From CAYHGV01 sp964356135 (GTDB taxonomy: Bacteria > Hydrothermota > Tepidihabitantia > CAYHGV01): a DNA stretch of 18,406 bases. Where the stretch lies: contig CAYHGV010000061.1 of NCBI GenBank assembly GCA_964356135.1, positions 1-18,406 of the forward strand. The letters are read 5' to 3'. Numbering within the stretch: the stretch's first letter is position 1; each line of letters begins with the position of its first letter. Shown here in pieces: positions 7,582 through 13,638 of this stretch. Below the pieces are notes generated by a model. It saw only the letters and a list, made by a program, of their open reading frames with translations. It ran no database searches and was not told the origin of the DNA. Made by a program: the position numbers and the translations under genes.

Positions 7582-7603
7582 TACGCTGAGTATAAAACGA
7601 ACC

Positions 7604-7622
7604 ATCGGCTCGAAGCGCCGAT
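7604..7622 (+). terminator. hairpin after the lipoprotein gene, possible weak terminator
   Basis: ATCGGC (7604-7609) and GCCGAT (7617-7622) form a 6-bp stem with a 7-nt loop, 22 nt after the stop. No T-tract follows (AGTGCTCTG), so any termination would be factor-dependent. Confidence 0.3.
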
Positions 7623-7633
7623 AGTGCTCTGAT

Positions 7634-7672
7634 GATACTACAATACAAACTTTTCAGGAATCGTATTGTATC
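7634..7672. repeat. imperfect inverted repeat upstream of the dehydrogenase
   Basis: GATACTACAATAC (7634-7646) faces GTATTGTATC (7663-7672). Ten base pairs form if three bases are bulged from the left arm; the inner 7 bp (ACAATAC with GTATTGT) are perfect. It lies about 75 bp upstream of the dehydrogenase -35. It could be an operator or an RNA hairpin. Confidence 0.4.
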
Positions 7673-7747
7673 GTTTAGGGGTAACGCGCGACCCCGGGAA
7701 AAAATCGGTTTCGGTTAAGAGCCTTCGAGCAGACACGGTCAACAGGC

Positions 7748-7775
7748 TTGACACTAAGATTAAACTTCCGATAAT
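7748..7775 (+). promoter_or_regulatory. promoter of the short-chain dehydrogenase (leaderless)
   Basis: TTGACA (7748-7753), 16-nt spacer, GATAAT (7770-7775, 5 of 6). The expected transcription start (7781-7784) is within a few bases of ATG 7785, and no Shine-Dalgarno sequence is present. The mRNA is therefore predicted to be leaderless. Confidence 0.65.
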
Positions 7776-7784
7776 CGAACCATA

Positions 7785-8609
7785 ATGATAGAAAAAATTG
7801 TTTTAATAACCGGCGCAACTACCGGCATCGGCAAAGAAACCGCGGTCGGCCTGGCACAATCAGGTATGACGGTAGTTTTTACGAGCAGAGATGCCGAGCG
7901 CGGCACAGCGACTCAAATGGAAATCGTCAACCGCACGAACAATCCCAGGGTTATGGTCCTGGCGTGCGATTTGGCATCCTTTGAGTCGATTCGGAAATGC
8001 TGTCAAGAATACCATGCCCGCTACCAGCACCTGGATGTTTTAATTAATAATGCCGGCGTCTGGGATTACCGCCGGCGCCTATCAAAGGACGGCATCGAAA
8101 ATACTTTTGCAACCAATTATCTTGCACCGTTTCTTATGACCAATCTCCTGCTTGCGTTTTTGAAAAAGAGCAGCCGGTCGAGGATTATCAACGTGACTTC
8201 CGGATTCCATTCAGGTCCCATCCGGTTCGACGACCTTGAATTTAAAAAATCATTCTCCGGCAGAAAAGCATATAGCCAATCGAAATTAGCGCTCATCTTA
8301 TTTACAAAATTACTGGCAAAAACCTTAGCCGGCAGCGGCGTAACGGTCAATGTCCTCCAACCTGGCATGGTCGCGACCAATCTGGCACGCGACGCCGGCT
8401 CCGTTTCCCGAACGATATTCAAGCTGATCGCTCAGTCTCCCCAGAAAGGAGCAGAATCATTGATCTACTTGGCAAGCTCGCCTGAAGTTTCCGAAGTCAC
8501 CGGAGAGTATTTCGTTAAGAAAAAAATCGCGACCCCATCGGCGGCAGCAACCGATCTGGAGACCGCACAAAAGCTCTGGGATGTAAGTGTCGCCTATGTT
8601 GGACTGTGA
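7785..8609 (+). CDS. short-chain dehydrogenase/reductase (classical SDR, retinol-dehydrogenase-like)
   Basis: A 274-residue cytosolic oxidoreductase with a Rossmann fold. It shows the full classical SDR signature: the cofactor loop T9-G-A-T-T-G14-I-G16, D62-L for the adenine, N88-N-A-G91, and the catalytic tetrad N111, S139, Y163 and K167 (Y-S-Q-S-K). Arginine at 35 after T-S, at the end of the second strand, suggests NADP(H) preference. The layout (long helix after N-A-G, F-A-T-N-Y-L-A-P-F near 108-116) resembles the retinol dehydrogenase / WW-oxidoreductase-like branch. The substrate cannot be told. ATG 7785 starts the Rossmann strand with no spare N-terminal residues. There is no ribosome binding site upstream, and the -10 box lies 9 nt away, so translation is probably from a leaderless mRNA. 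No partner gene is evident. Confidence 0.9.
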   Translation: MIEKIVLITGATTGIGKETAVGLAQSGMTVVFTSRDAERGTATQMEIVNRTNNPRVMVLACDLASFESIRKCCQEYHARYQHLDVLINNAGVWDYRRRLSKDGIENTFATNYLAPFLMTNLLLAFLKKSSRSRIINVTSGFHSGPIRFDDLEFKKSFSGRKAYSQSKLALILFTKLLAKTLAGSGVTVNVLQPGMVATNLARDAGSVSRTIFKLIAQSPQKGAESLIYLASSPEVSEVTGEYFVKKKIATPSAAATDLETAQKLWDVSVAYVGL

Positions 8610-8733
8610 CCATGACAACCCCTTGTCTGGATATCTCTGCCGGCGGCAGTACCGTGACCGACCGAACCAGAAGTCATCCCTGTTCAATCAAAAATGAAAT
8701 CTCTGAAAAAGCTCTTTTCATCACGAAATCCGT

Positions 8734-8759
8734 CGCGTCCAATTTAAAGAATGGACGCG
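8734..8759. repeat. 8-bp inverted repeat in intergenic region
   Basis: CGCGTCCA (8734-8741) and TGGACGCG (8752-8759) pair perfectly around a 10-nt loop. No T-tract follows on either strand, so it is not a typical intrinsic terminator. It lies inside the span bounded by the 10-bp CACGAAATCC inverted pair. Confidence 0.5.
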
Positions 8760-8845
8760 CAATAGAACGACTGCAAGGAGTTCAAAGGTTGTACACGTTT
8801 TGAGAATACGGACCTTATTTTTTCGTGGCTTTCGTTCTTTCGGGA

Positions 8846-8883
8846 TTTCGTGGTAATTTTTATAGTTTTTCAGGACTCTCAAA
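8846..8883 (+). repeat. intergenic repeat copy A (TTTCGTGGTA ... TTTTCAGGACTCTCAAA)
   Basis: The segment begins TTTCGTGGTA, continues with an AT-rich stretch and ends TTTTCAGGACTCTCAAA (8867-8883). The same 17 bases recur at 10052-10068, preceded by the same TTTCGTGGTA at the same approximate distance. It is a dispersed non-coding repeat. Confidence 0.7.
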
Positions 8884-8891
8884 TTTTTCAT

Positions 8892-8919
8892 TTGACAAAT
8901 GAAAACTCGGGCTTACAGT
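8892..8919 (+). promoter_or_regulatory. candidate promoter of the SPFH gene
   Basis: TTGACA (8892-8897), 16-nt spacer, TACAGT (8914-8919, 4 of 6). The predicted start near 8926 gives a leader of about 29 nt with AAGGAGG (8944-8950) close to ATG 8955. Confidence 0.55.
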
Positions 8920-8954
8920 AGTCTCACAATACTCTAACCAAAAAAGGAGGAGAT

Positions 8955-9845
8955 ATGTTCGTATTGAAACTGTTACTCGTTCTTGGGGCACTCGCCCTCG
9001 CTGCCCTGATTACCTGGCAAGGTATCAAGCGCCAAGTCCGGCCATTGAAATTCGCCTGGAAGCGTATACCCGCAGCATTGCTGGTTATAGTCCTCGTCTT
9101 GGTTTTAATCAGTTGCTTTGGCGCGGTTCCTACCGGCCATCGCGGGATCGTCCTGCGCTGGGGTGCTGCCACCGGCAGGGTGTTAGCTCAGGGTATCTAC
9201 CTGGTGTTTCCGGTCGCCGAGCGGGTCGTCCTGATGTCGGTCCAGGTCAAAGCCCATATAACCAAGGCGGAAGCGGCGTCCAAGGACCTGCAGAATGTCT
9301 CGACCAGTGTGACGCTCAACTTTGCGGTTGAACCGGATAAAGCTGCTACTCTGTTTCGCGATGTAGGCATCGAATACGAACGAATCATCATTACCCCTGC
9401 CATTCAGGAAGCGGTCAAAGCCGCCACCGCCGGTTTCGATGCCGAAAAGCTGATTGTCGAGCGTCCGCTGGTTAAAGAGAGGATTACCGAGCAGTTGCGG
9501 GGTCGTCTTGAAAAACACGGCATCGTCGTCGATGCGGTCTCGATAACCGATTTCTCATTTTCGCCCGAGTTTACCGCCGCGATTGAGGCAAAAGTCACCG
9601 CCACCCAGAAGGCACTCGAAGCCGAGAATAATTTGAAGCGGGTAGAATTCGAGGCGAAACAGCGTATCGCCCAGGCACAAGGTGAAGCGGAAGCGATCCG
9701 GATTCAAGCCCAGGCGATTCAGACCCAGGGTGGCAGGTCGTATGTCGACCTGAAATGGATCGACAAATGGAACGGGACCTTGCCCACCACCGTGCTCGGC
9801 AGCAGTGCAACCCCGATGATTGTGATGCCCGGTGGGGGAAAATAG
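8955..9845 (+). CDS. SPFH/Band 7 (prohibitin-like) membrane protein
   Basis: A 296-residue membrane protein. AAGGAGG (8944-8950) is 4 nt before ATG. Two hydrophobic segments lie at residues 1-21 and ~38-58. Residues ~59-215 are an SPFH domain of the prohibitin type: V-P-T-G-H-R-G-I-V-L-R-W-G, then G-I-Y-L-V-F-P-V, then a V-T-L-N-F-A-V strand, E-Y-E-R-I-I-I-T-P-A-I-Q-E-A-V-K-A, and V-S-I-T-D-F-S-F-S-P-E-F. An Ala/Glu-rich coiled coil follows (~205-250, AIEAKVTATQKALEAENN), then the usual prohibitin ending with K-W-x-G-x-L-P-T-T-V-L-G. Such proteins assemble into large rings at membrane microdomains, often holding proteases or signalling proteins. The extra first transmembrane helix is less common: most bacterial homologues have one. 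It appears to be a single-gene unit. Confidence 0.9.
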   Translation: MFVLKLLLVLGALALAALITWQGIKRQVRPLKFAWKRIPAALLVIVLVLVLISCFGAVPTGHRGIVLRWGAATGRVLAQGIYLVFPVAERVVLMSVQVKAHITKAEAASKDLQNVSTSVTLNFAVEPDKAATLFRDVGIEYERIIITPAIQEAVKAATAGFDAEKLIVERPLVKERITEQLRGRLEKHGIVVDAVSITDFSFSPEFTAAIEAKVTATQKALEAENNLKRVEFEAKQRIAQAQGEAEAIRIQAQAIQTQGGRSYVDLKWIDKWNGTLPTTVLGSSATPMIVMPGGGK

Positions 9846-9983
9846 TCGCCGCCGGTCCTGGCATCGAATTGACATGAGCTCCGGCCGAACTTCTTCGTCA
9901 GCTCAAACAGAAACCGCTGGATAGGTCATTTTACCATGAAATACGAAGTATCGAGCGGCTGTAAGGAGCGCAAATTAAGAAAG

Positions 9984-10037
9984 CACGAAAGTTGAAAAAT
10001 TATTGGAAACACCATATTTATTTTTCGTGGTTTCGTG
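9984..10037. repeat. CACGAAA / TTTCGTG inverted pair before the DUF3795 genes
   Basis: CACGAAA (9984-9990) and TTTCGTG (10031-10037) are inverted copies about 40 nt apart, with another TTTCGTGG-like copy at 10023-10030. The arrangement mirrors the CACGAAATCC/GGATTTCGTG pair at 8722-8852. Confidence 0.45.
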
Positions 10038-10068
10038 GTATAATTTTTTAATTTTCAGGACTCTCAAA
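10031..10068 (+). repeat. intergenic repeat copy B, containing an extended -10
   Basis: It begins TTTCGTGGTA and ends TTTTCAGGACTCTCAAA (10052-10068), matching copy A at 8846-8883. Unlike copy A it contains TGGTATAAT (10036-10044), a perfect TATAAT with extended -10, placed about 40 nt before the DUF3795 start codon. No good -35 is present. The repeat probably supplies the promoter of the DUF3795 pair. Confidence 0.65.
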
Positions 10069-10081
10069 CAAAGGAGTTGAC

Positions 10082-10441
10082 ATGGAAAAAATGACCGCTT
10101 TTTGTGGCATCAATTGTTCGGAGTGCCCGGCGTTCATTGCTTACAAAAACAACGACCAGGAACTCCGCATTAAAACAGCCGGTGAATGGTCAAAAATGTT
10201 CAAAAATGATTTTAAGCCCGAGGATATAAACTGTGTCGGCTGCACCGATGCCCAGGGGGTGCATATCGGGTTTTGCAGCATGTGTGAAATCCGCATCTGC
10301 GGGCTTCAAAAAAACATCGCCAACTGCGGCTATTGTCCGGATTACGCCTGCGATAAACTCGTCAAGTTCTTCGAGATGGTACCGGCATCGGCTAAAAAAA
10401 CTCTGGAGGAGACGAGAGCGAAGCTTTCGGCGAACCGCTGA
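10082..10441 (+). CDS. DUF3795-family cysteine-rich protein (first of a tandem pair)
   Basis: A 119-residue soluble protein with AAGGAG (10071-10076) 5 nt before ATG. Eleven cysteines occur in paired motifs: C8-G-x-x-C12-x-x-C15, C51-x-x-C54, C65-x-x-C68, C73, C82-x-x-C85 and C90. The opening M-T-A-F-C-G-I-N-C-S-E-C-P-A-F-I-A-Y and the C-G-Y-C-P-D-Y-A-C-D-K-L segment are the DUF3795 signature. The cysteine spacing suggests zinc or iron-sulfur binding; the function of the family is unknown. The next gene, of the same family, starts 3 nt after this stop, so they form an operon. The promoter is probably the extended -10 in the repeat at 10031-10068. Confidence 0.85.
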   Translation: MEKMTAFCGINCSECPAFIAYKNNDQELRIKTAGEWSKMFKNDFKPEDINCVGCTDAQGVHIGFCSMCEIRICGLQKNIANCGYCPDYACDKLVKFFEMVPASAKKTLEETRAKLSANR

Positions 10442-10444
10442 ATC

Positions 10445-10876
10445 ATGGATGAGATGATTGCCTTCTGCGGGCTCTATTGCGGGGCGTGCAGTTTCAAGGT
10501 CGCCTATGAAGAAAATAACCGCAGTCATCTCCGCACGATGCCGGAAAAGTACCGTGAATATGAAAACGCCCCGCTCGAATTCTGTCCGGGCTGCAGACTG
10601 GATACGGACGAGGGCTGTAAAATCAGAAATTGCGCCCGGAGTCGCGGTTTGGCTCATTGCGGGCTCTGTAGCGAATTCCTCTGCTCAGAGCTGCGCGGAT
10701 TCAACGACGACGGCATCCCCCACCATTCCGAGGTTATCAAAAATCTCGAGCACCTGAACCAGGTGGGCGAGCAGGCATGGCTGCACGAGCAGAAAAAACG
10801 CTGGAGCTGCACCTGCGGCGCAAAACGCTCCTGGTATCTTAAGGAATGTCACCACTGCGGGGAGCGTTTCAAGTAA
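10445..10876 (+). CDS. DUF3795-family protein with C-terminal zinc-ribbon (second of the pair)
   Basis: A 143-residue protein starting 3 nt after the preceding DUF3795 gene. It has no obvious ribosome binding site, so translation is probably coupled. Residues 1-~95 repeat the family pattern: M-I-A-F-C8-G-L-Y-C12-G-A-C15, C47-x-x-C50, C58, C63, C72-G-L-C75 and C80. The C terminus adds a separate small metal-binding module, C122-T-C124 ... C135-H-H-C138, which the first gene lacks. The two proteins are diverged paralogues and could form a heteromer, an inference from pairing only. Function unknown. Confidence 0.85.
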   Translation: MDEMIAFCGLYCGACSFKVAYEENNRSHLRTMPEKYREYENAPLEFCPGCRLDTDEGCKIRNCARSRGLAHCGLCSEFLCSELRGFNDDGIPHHSEVIKNLEHLNQVGEQAWLHEQKKRWSCTCGAKRSWYLKECHHCGERFK

Positions 10877-10962
10877 CCTTCCTGGGATGGCATGGCCGGA
10901 GAATGTAACGGCAGACCGGAAGACGATTCCCGATTAATCATCAAAACAAAAAAGGAGCAGCT

Positions 10963-12462
10963 ATGCGTCCAACTAAGACGTCTTTGTTAGCCGCGGTCGT
11001 GGGCTGTGTAGCTCTTGCCTATGGCGGCTGGGAAGAACCGATAAAACTGTCGGATAATGCCGGTGGCTGGCTCTGGATTATGGGCGGGTCGCCAATTGCG
11101 GTTGACCCGGCGGGCAATGTCCATGTCGTCTGGTCAACCGGCAAGCTCGAGACTGCCGCCAATGATGTCTACTACCGGCAGTATTCCGTGAATCAACAGA
11201 CCTGGTTACCGATTGAGAAACTCAACCAGGACAGTGTTCTTTCTGAAATTTGTCCGGTCGTGGCAACCGATGGTTTGGGAACGGTCCATGTCATCTGGTG
11301 CCCTTCGTATTTTCAGGGAACGAGATGGCACTACGATATTTACTACCGGCGGCACCAACCCGGCGGCTGGCAACCGATCGAAGTCATAGCTAAATCAACT
11401 GAGGCATACGCGACGCCGCTCGTTGCCAACCAATTGGGCAATGTCCATGTCGTCTGGGATGGGACAGAGAGCTCTGCCGGCTATGGATTTTATCTGTGGC
11501 ATCGGTGGTGGAATAGTGAAACCGGGAATTGGACCCCGGTTGAATCACTGTCGGTGGCAAAATCACGATTCCCCCAGGCAATCGTCGACCAAGAAGGCAA
11601 CCTTGACCTCGTCTATGAAGCCGGCGGCTCTAACAATTGGAAGTCGTACTATCGCCACTGGTCGAAACTCGCTAAGCAATGGGAATCTCCGTTCCAATTG
11701 GAGCCGACCGGTTATTCCAGTGTCCCGTGGGTCACTGTCGACACCGCTGCCAATCTCCACTTCGTCTGGGCGAAGTGGGATTTACCGGATAAAGACTTGG
11801 TTCGCTATCGAATGAAGCGGGCATCGGACCAGAGTTGGACCGAAATTGAAACCTTTGCCGAATGTCCAAAATCAGACTGGTATTCTTTTCCTCATCTCGC
11901 AGTCGATAATAATCAAAACTTTCATTGCACCTGGTATGGCGAAGATGCTGCCGATATCCACTACCGATTCTACTCGGCGGACAGCGGGCAGTGGAATCCG
12001 GATACGGTCCTCGTTTCAATGTCTCCCTGGTATTATTCAGCGATGGCGGTTGACCACCTGGGAAATTTGCATTTCGTCTATACTCAGGGACCGGAGAACA
12101 CTCCTTCGATCTGGTATCGGCGTTGGATCCCGCCCCCGGCCGCGGTCGCAGACGACAGCAAAGAATTAAAAAAATATCTGCTTGCCGAACCTTCACCCAA
12201 TCCTTCGGCTGGCCTGGTCCGTTTAATCTATCAGCTCCGGGACAAATCATTTATCGCGCTCTCAATCTACAATCCTGCCGGCCGATTGGTCCGGCGACTG
12301 GTTCGGGCCACCCAGCCGGCTGGTTCGTATTCAATAACCTGGAATGGTCGTGATGACCTCAACCATCCTATCCCAGCCGGTATCTACTTCTGCCGGTTAG
12401 AAACACCTGGTGTCAAAATAATAAAAAAAATTGTTCTCGTAAAAAAATCTCCGATCGAATGA
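10963..12462 (+). CDS. exported seven-bladed propeller protein with sorting tail
   Basis: A 499-residue exported protein. AAAGGAG (10951-10957) is 5 nt before ATG. The signal peptide spans residues 1-~21 (R-P-T-K then hydrophobic, ending A-Y-G). A V-V-G-C inside it resembles a lipobox, but the hydrophobic stretch continues past it, so type I cleavage is more likely. Residues ~25-400 contain seven copies of a strand motif [AV]-x-D-x-x-G-N-[VL]-H-[VF]-V-[WY] (for example D-P-A-G-N-V-H-V-V-W and D-H-L-G-N-L-H-F-V-Y), each followed by Y-Y-R-x-W-like strands. This suggests a seven-bladed BNR-like propeller. Residues ~405-499 are a FlgD-like sorting tail (A-L-S-I-Y-N-P-A-G-R-L-V-R-R-L-V, W-N-G-R-D, GIYFCRL, KKIVLVKK). 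It lies 86 nt after the DUF3795 pair and 99 nt before the SUMF1-like start. Ligand unknown. Confidence 0.85.
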   Translation: MRPTKTSLLAAVVGCVALAYGGWEEPIKLSDNAGGWLWIMGGSPIAVDPAGNVHVVWSTGKLETAANDVYYRQYSVNQQTWLPIEKLNQDSVLSEICPVVATDGLGTVHVIWCPSYFQGTRWHYDIYYRRHQPGGWQPIEVIAKSTEAYATPLVANQLGNVHVVWDGTESSAGYGFYLWHRWWNSETGNWTPVESLSVAKSRFPQAIVDQEGNLDLVYEAGGSNNWKSYYRHWSKLAKQWESPFQLEPTGYSSVPWVTVDTAANLHFVWAKWDLPDKDLVRYRMKRASDQSWTEIETFAECPKSDWYSFPHLAVDNNQNFHCTWYGEDAADIHYRFYSADSGQWNPDTVLVSMSPWYYSAMAVDHLGNLHFVYTQGPENTPSIWYRRWIPPPAAVADDSKELKKYLLAEPSPNPSAGLVRLIYQLRDKSFIALSIYNPAGRLVRRLVRATQPAGSYSITWNGRDDLNHPIPAGIYFCRLETPGVKIIKKIVLVKKSPIE

Positions 12463-12470
12463 GGAGTGTC

Positions 12471-12581
12471 ATGAACATGCATATACTATTTATTTTAATT
12501 TTTGTTAGCGGTTGGATCATAATCTGTTTTGGGCAAAAAGGGTCTCAAAAAGGAGGGCGCTATGGTGCTGATTGTCTCTAA
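12471..12581 (+). CDS. small hydrophobic ORF between the propeller and SUMF1-like genes
   Basis: A 36-codon ORF. AGGAG (12462-12466), overlapping the stop of the previous gene, is 4 nt before its ATG. The product begins with a strongly hydrophobic stretch (MNMHILFILIFVSGWIIICF) and ends G-Q-K-G-S-Q-K-G-G-R-Y-G-A-D-C-L. It overlaps the first 20 nt of the SUMF1-like gene in another frame and contains that gene's ribosome binding site. It could be a small membrane protein, a leader ORF that couples translation, or the remnant of an older gene start. No family recognised. Confidence 0.35.
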   Translation: MNMHILFILIFVSGWIIICFGQKGSQKGGRYGADCL

Positions 12582-13410
12582 ATGTCTGTTTTGTACAATC
12601 CTCTTTTCGTTCGTGTTCGCCGATGCAAAAGCCGTTGAGAACCAACGCCCACCGGCTATGACCTTCCTCGTCACTAATGACCAGGGATATAAGGAATACA
12701 AGAATGAAAAAGATGGTTCAACCTTGATTGAGATTACAGCCGGAGCTTTCACGATCGGTTCAGACGATACGGTCAATCTTGATGCCTATTACATCGGGAA
12801 GTACGAGGTGACGAATAAACAGTATAAAAATTTCTGCGATTCAACCGGGAGAAGTTATCCGGAGGACCCTAATTTTGATGGAATGCCCGACTACGTTACT
12901 AACTATCCTGACTATCCGGTGGTTAATGTCTCGTGGGACGATGCCGCGGCTTATTGTGATTGGGCGGGTTTGAGACTTCCGACCGAAGCGGAATGGGAGC
13001 GTTCGGCACGGGGAACCGATGGGCGAGAATATCCCTGGGGAAACGACGAGCCGGATGCGGACGGATTGTATCGGGCGAATTGGGGTGAAGGAGAAGACCA
13101 TACTGTCTGGAAGAAAGATGGCTATGAATACACGGCACCAGTCGGCTGCTACGAGCGAGGCAGAAGTCTCTGTGGCTGTTATGATATGGCGGGCAATGTC
13201 TGGGAGTGGTGCTCCGACTGGTACGATGAGAACTATTACGATACAAGTCCGGAGCAAAACCCCCAGGGCCCGTCTTCCGGCACCGACCGGGTCGATCGCG
13301 GCGGGTCGTGGCAGAGCAACCCCGGGCCCCTGCGAAGTACGAATCGGGCTTGGGATAAACCTGCGTACCGGAACTACGACCTGGGTTTTCGGGTGGCGTC
13401 GTTCCGGTAG
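12562..13410 (+). CDS. exported SUMF1/FGE-fold protein lacking FGE active cysteines
   Basis: A 282-residue protein. I start it at ATG 12562, which has AAGGAGG (12550-12556) 5 nt upstream and begins a normal signal peptide (MVLIVSKCLFCTILFSFVFA). The upstream in-frame TTG at 12529 would put charged residues before it. Residues ~45-282 are a formylglycine-generating-enzyme-type (SUMF1/PvdO/EgtB-like) domain: Y-Y-I-G-K-Y-E-V-T-N-K-Q-Y, P-V-V-N-V-S-W-D-D-A-A-A-Y-C-D-W, R-L-P-T-E-A-E-W-E-R-S-A-R-G, Y-P-W-G-N, D-M-A-G-N-V-W-E-W-C-S-D-W-Y, R-V-D-R-G-G-S-W, L-G-F-R-V-A-S. In true FGE the stretch after G-G-S contains the two catalytic cysteines. Here it reads WQSNPGPLRSTN, with none. It is therefore unlikely to make formylglycine. 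Such inactive members act as binding or structural domains, or catalyse other chemistry. It probably shares an operon with the propeller gene at 10963. Confidence 0.85.
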   Translation: MVLIVSKCLFCTILFSFVFADAKAVENQRPPAMTFLVTNDQGYKEYKNEKDGSTLIEITAGAFTIGSDDTVNLDAYYIGKYEVTNKQYKNFCDSTGRSYPEDPNFDGMPDYVTNYPDYPVVNVSWDDAAAYCDWAGLRLPTEAEWERSARGTDGREYPWGNDEPDADGLYRANWGEGEDHTVWKKDGYEYTAPVGCYERGRSLCGCYDMAGNVWEWCSDWYDENYYDTSPEQNPQGPSSGTDRVDRGGSWQSNPGPLRSTNRAWDKPAYRNYDLGFRVASFR

Positions 13411-13419
13411 TTGTTTTTT
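13367..13419 (+). terminator. intrinsic terminator overlapping the end of the SUMF1-like CDS
   Basis: ACCGGAA (13367-13373) pairs with TTCCGGT (13402-13408), and CGAC (13377-13380) with GTCG (13398-13401), leaving a 3-nt bulge and a 17-nt loop. TTGTTTTTT follows at 13411-13419. The stem lies within the last 15 codons and includes the first base of the stop codon. Confidence 0.5.
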
Positions 13420-13538
13420 GGGGAAATCCGGGGACAGAGCCATAGGGATTGTTGTGGGGAACAGGCTTGACTTTTTGACATTGTTCGGTTTTTTTAGGAG
13501 CGACTACTTATGGGGAAAGCTTCCTATCTTCGATTTCT

Positions 13539-13572
13539 AAAAAAGCGGGCGGGCTTTAAAAAAATCCCCGCC
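13539..13572 (-). terminator. second (distal) terminator of the giant surface protein gene
   Basis: On the minus strand GGCGGG (13572... see pairing 13567-13572 with 13548-13553) forms a 6-bp stem with a 13-nt loop. After CGC the strand runs into TTTTTT (13544-13539). It backs up the nearer terminator at 13595-13620. An alternative fold pairs 13566-13572 with 13603-13609. Confidence 0.6.
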
Positions 13573-13594
13573 AACCGAATCGATCTGTTGATGA

Positions 13595-13620
13595 TAAAAA
13601 AGGGCGGGGTTATAGCCCGC
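13595..13620 (-). terminator. first (proximal) terminator of the giant surface protein gene
   Basis: On the minus strand, 18 nt after the stop, GCGGG and CCCGC (plus-strand 13616-13620 and 13604-13608) form a 5-bp stem with a 7-nt loop. CC and a run of six T (13601-13596) follow. Confidence 0.65.
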
Positions 13621-13638
13621 TGATCATTCTACTGTTTG

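Larger units (their letters stand above)
8610..8954. other. non-coding region with CACGAAA/TTTCGTG elements before the SPFH gene
   Basis: No convincing gene lies here. The stretch contains an 8-bp hairpin (8734-8759), a 10-bp inverted pair CACGAAATCC (8722-8731) / GGATTTCGTG (8843-8852), a segment repeated before the DUF3795 pair (8846-8883), and the SPFH promoter (8892-8919). A short CTGCC/GGCAG hairpin lies at 8637-8649. Confidence 0.6.

Noticed and set aside
8606..8803. 65-codon plus-strand ORF after the dehydrogenase
   Set aside because: It starts at GTG overlapping the dehydrogenase stop, has no ribosome binding site and no recognisable composition, and runs through an inverted repeat and hairpin region. 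It is most likely a chance frame.
9869..9874. TTGACA after the SPFH gene
   Set aside because: No -10 at 15-18 nt and the next gene starts over 200 nt away with a better extended -10.
12562..13410. Idea that the SUMF1-like protein activates sulfatases in connection with the sulfotransferases
   Set aside because: The two catalytic cysteines are absent, no sulfatase is in the window, and ASST-type sulfotransferases do not need formylglycine.
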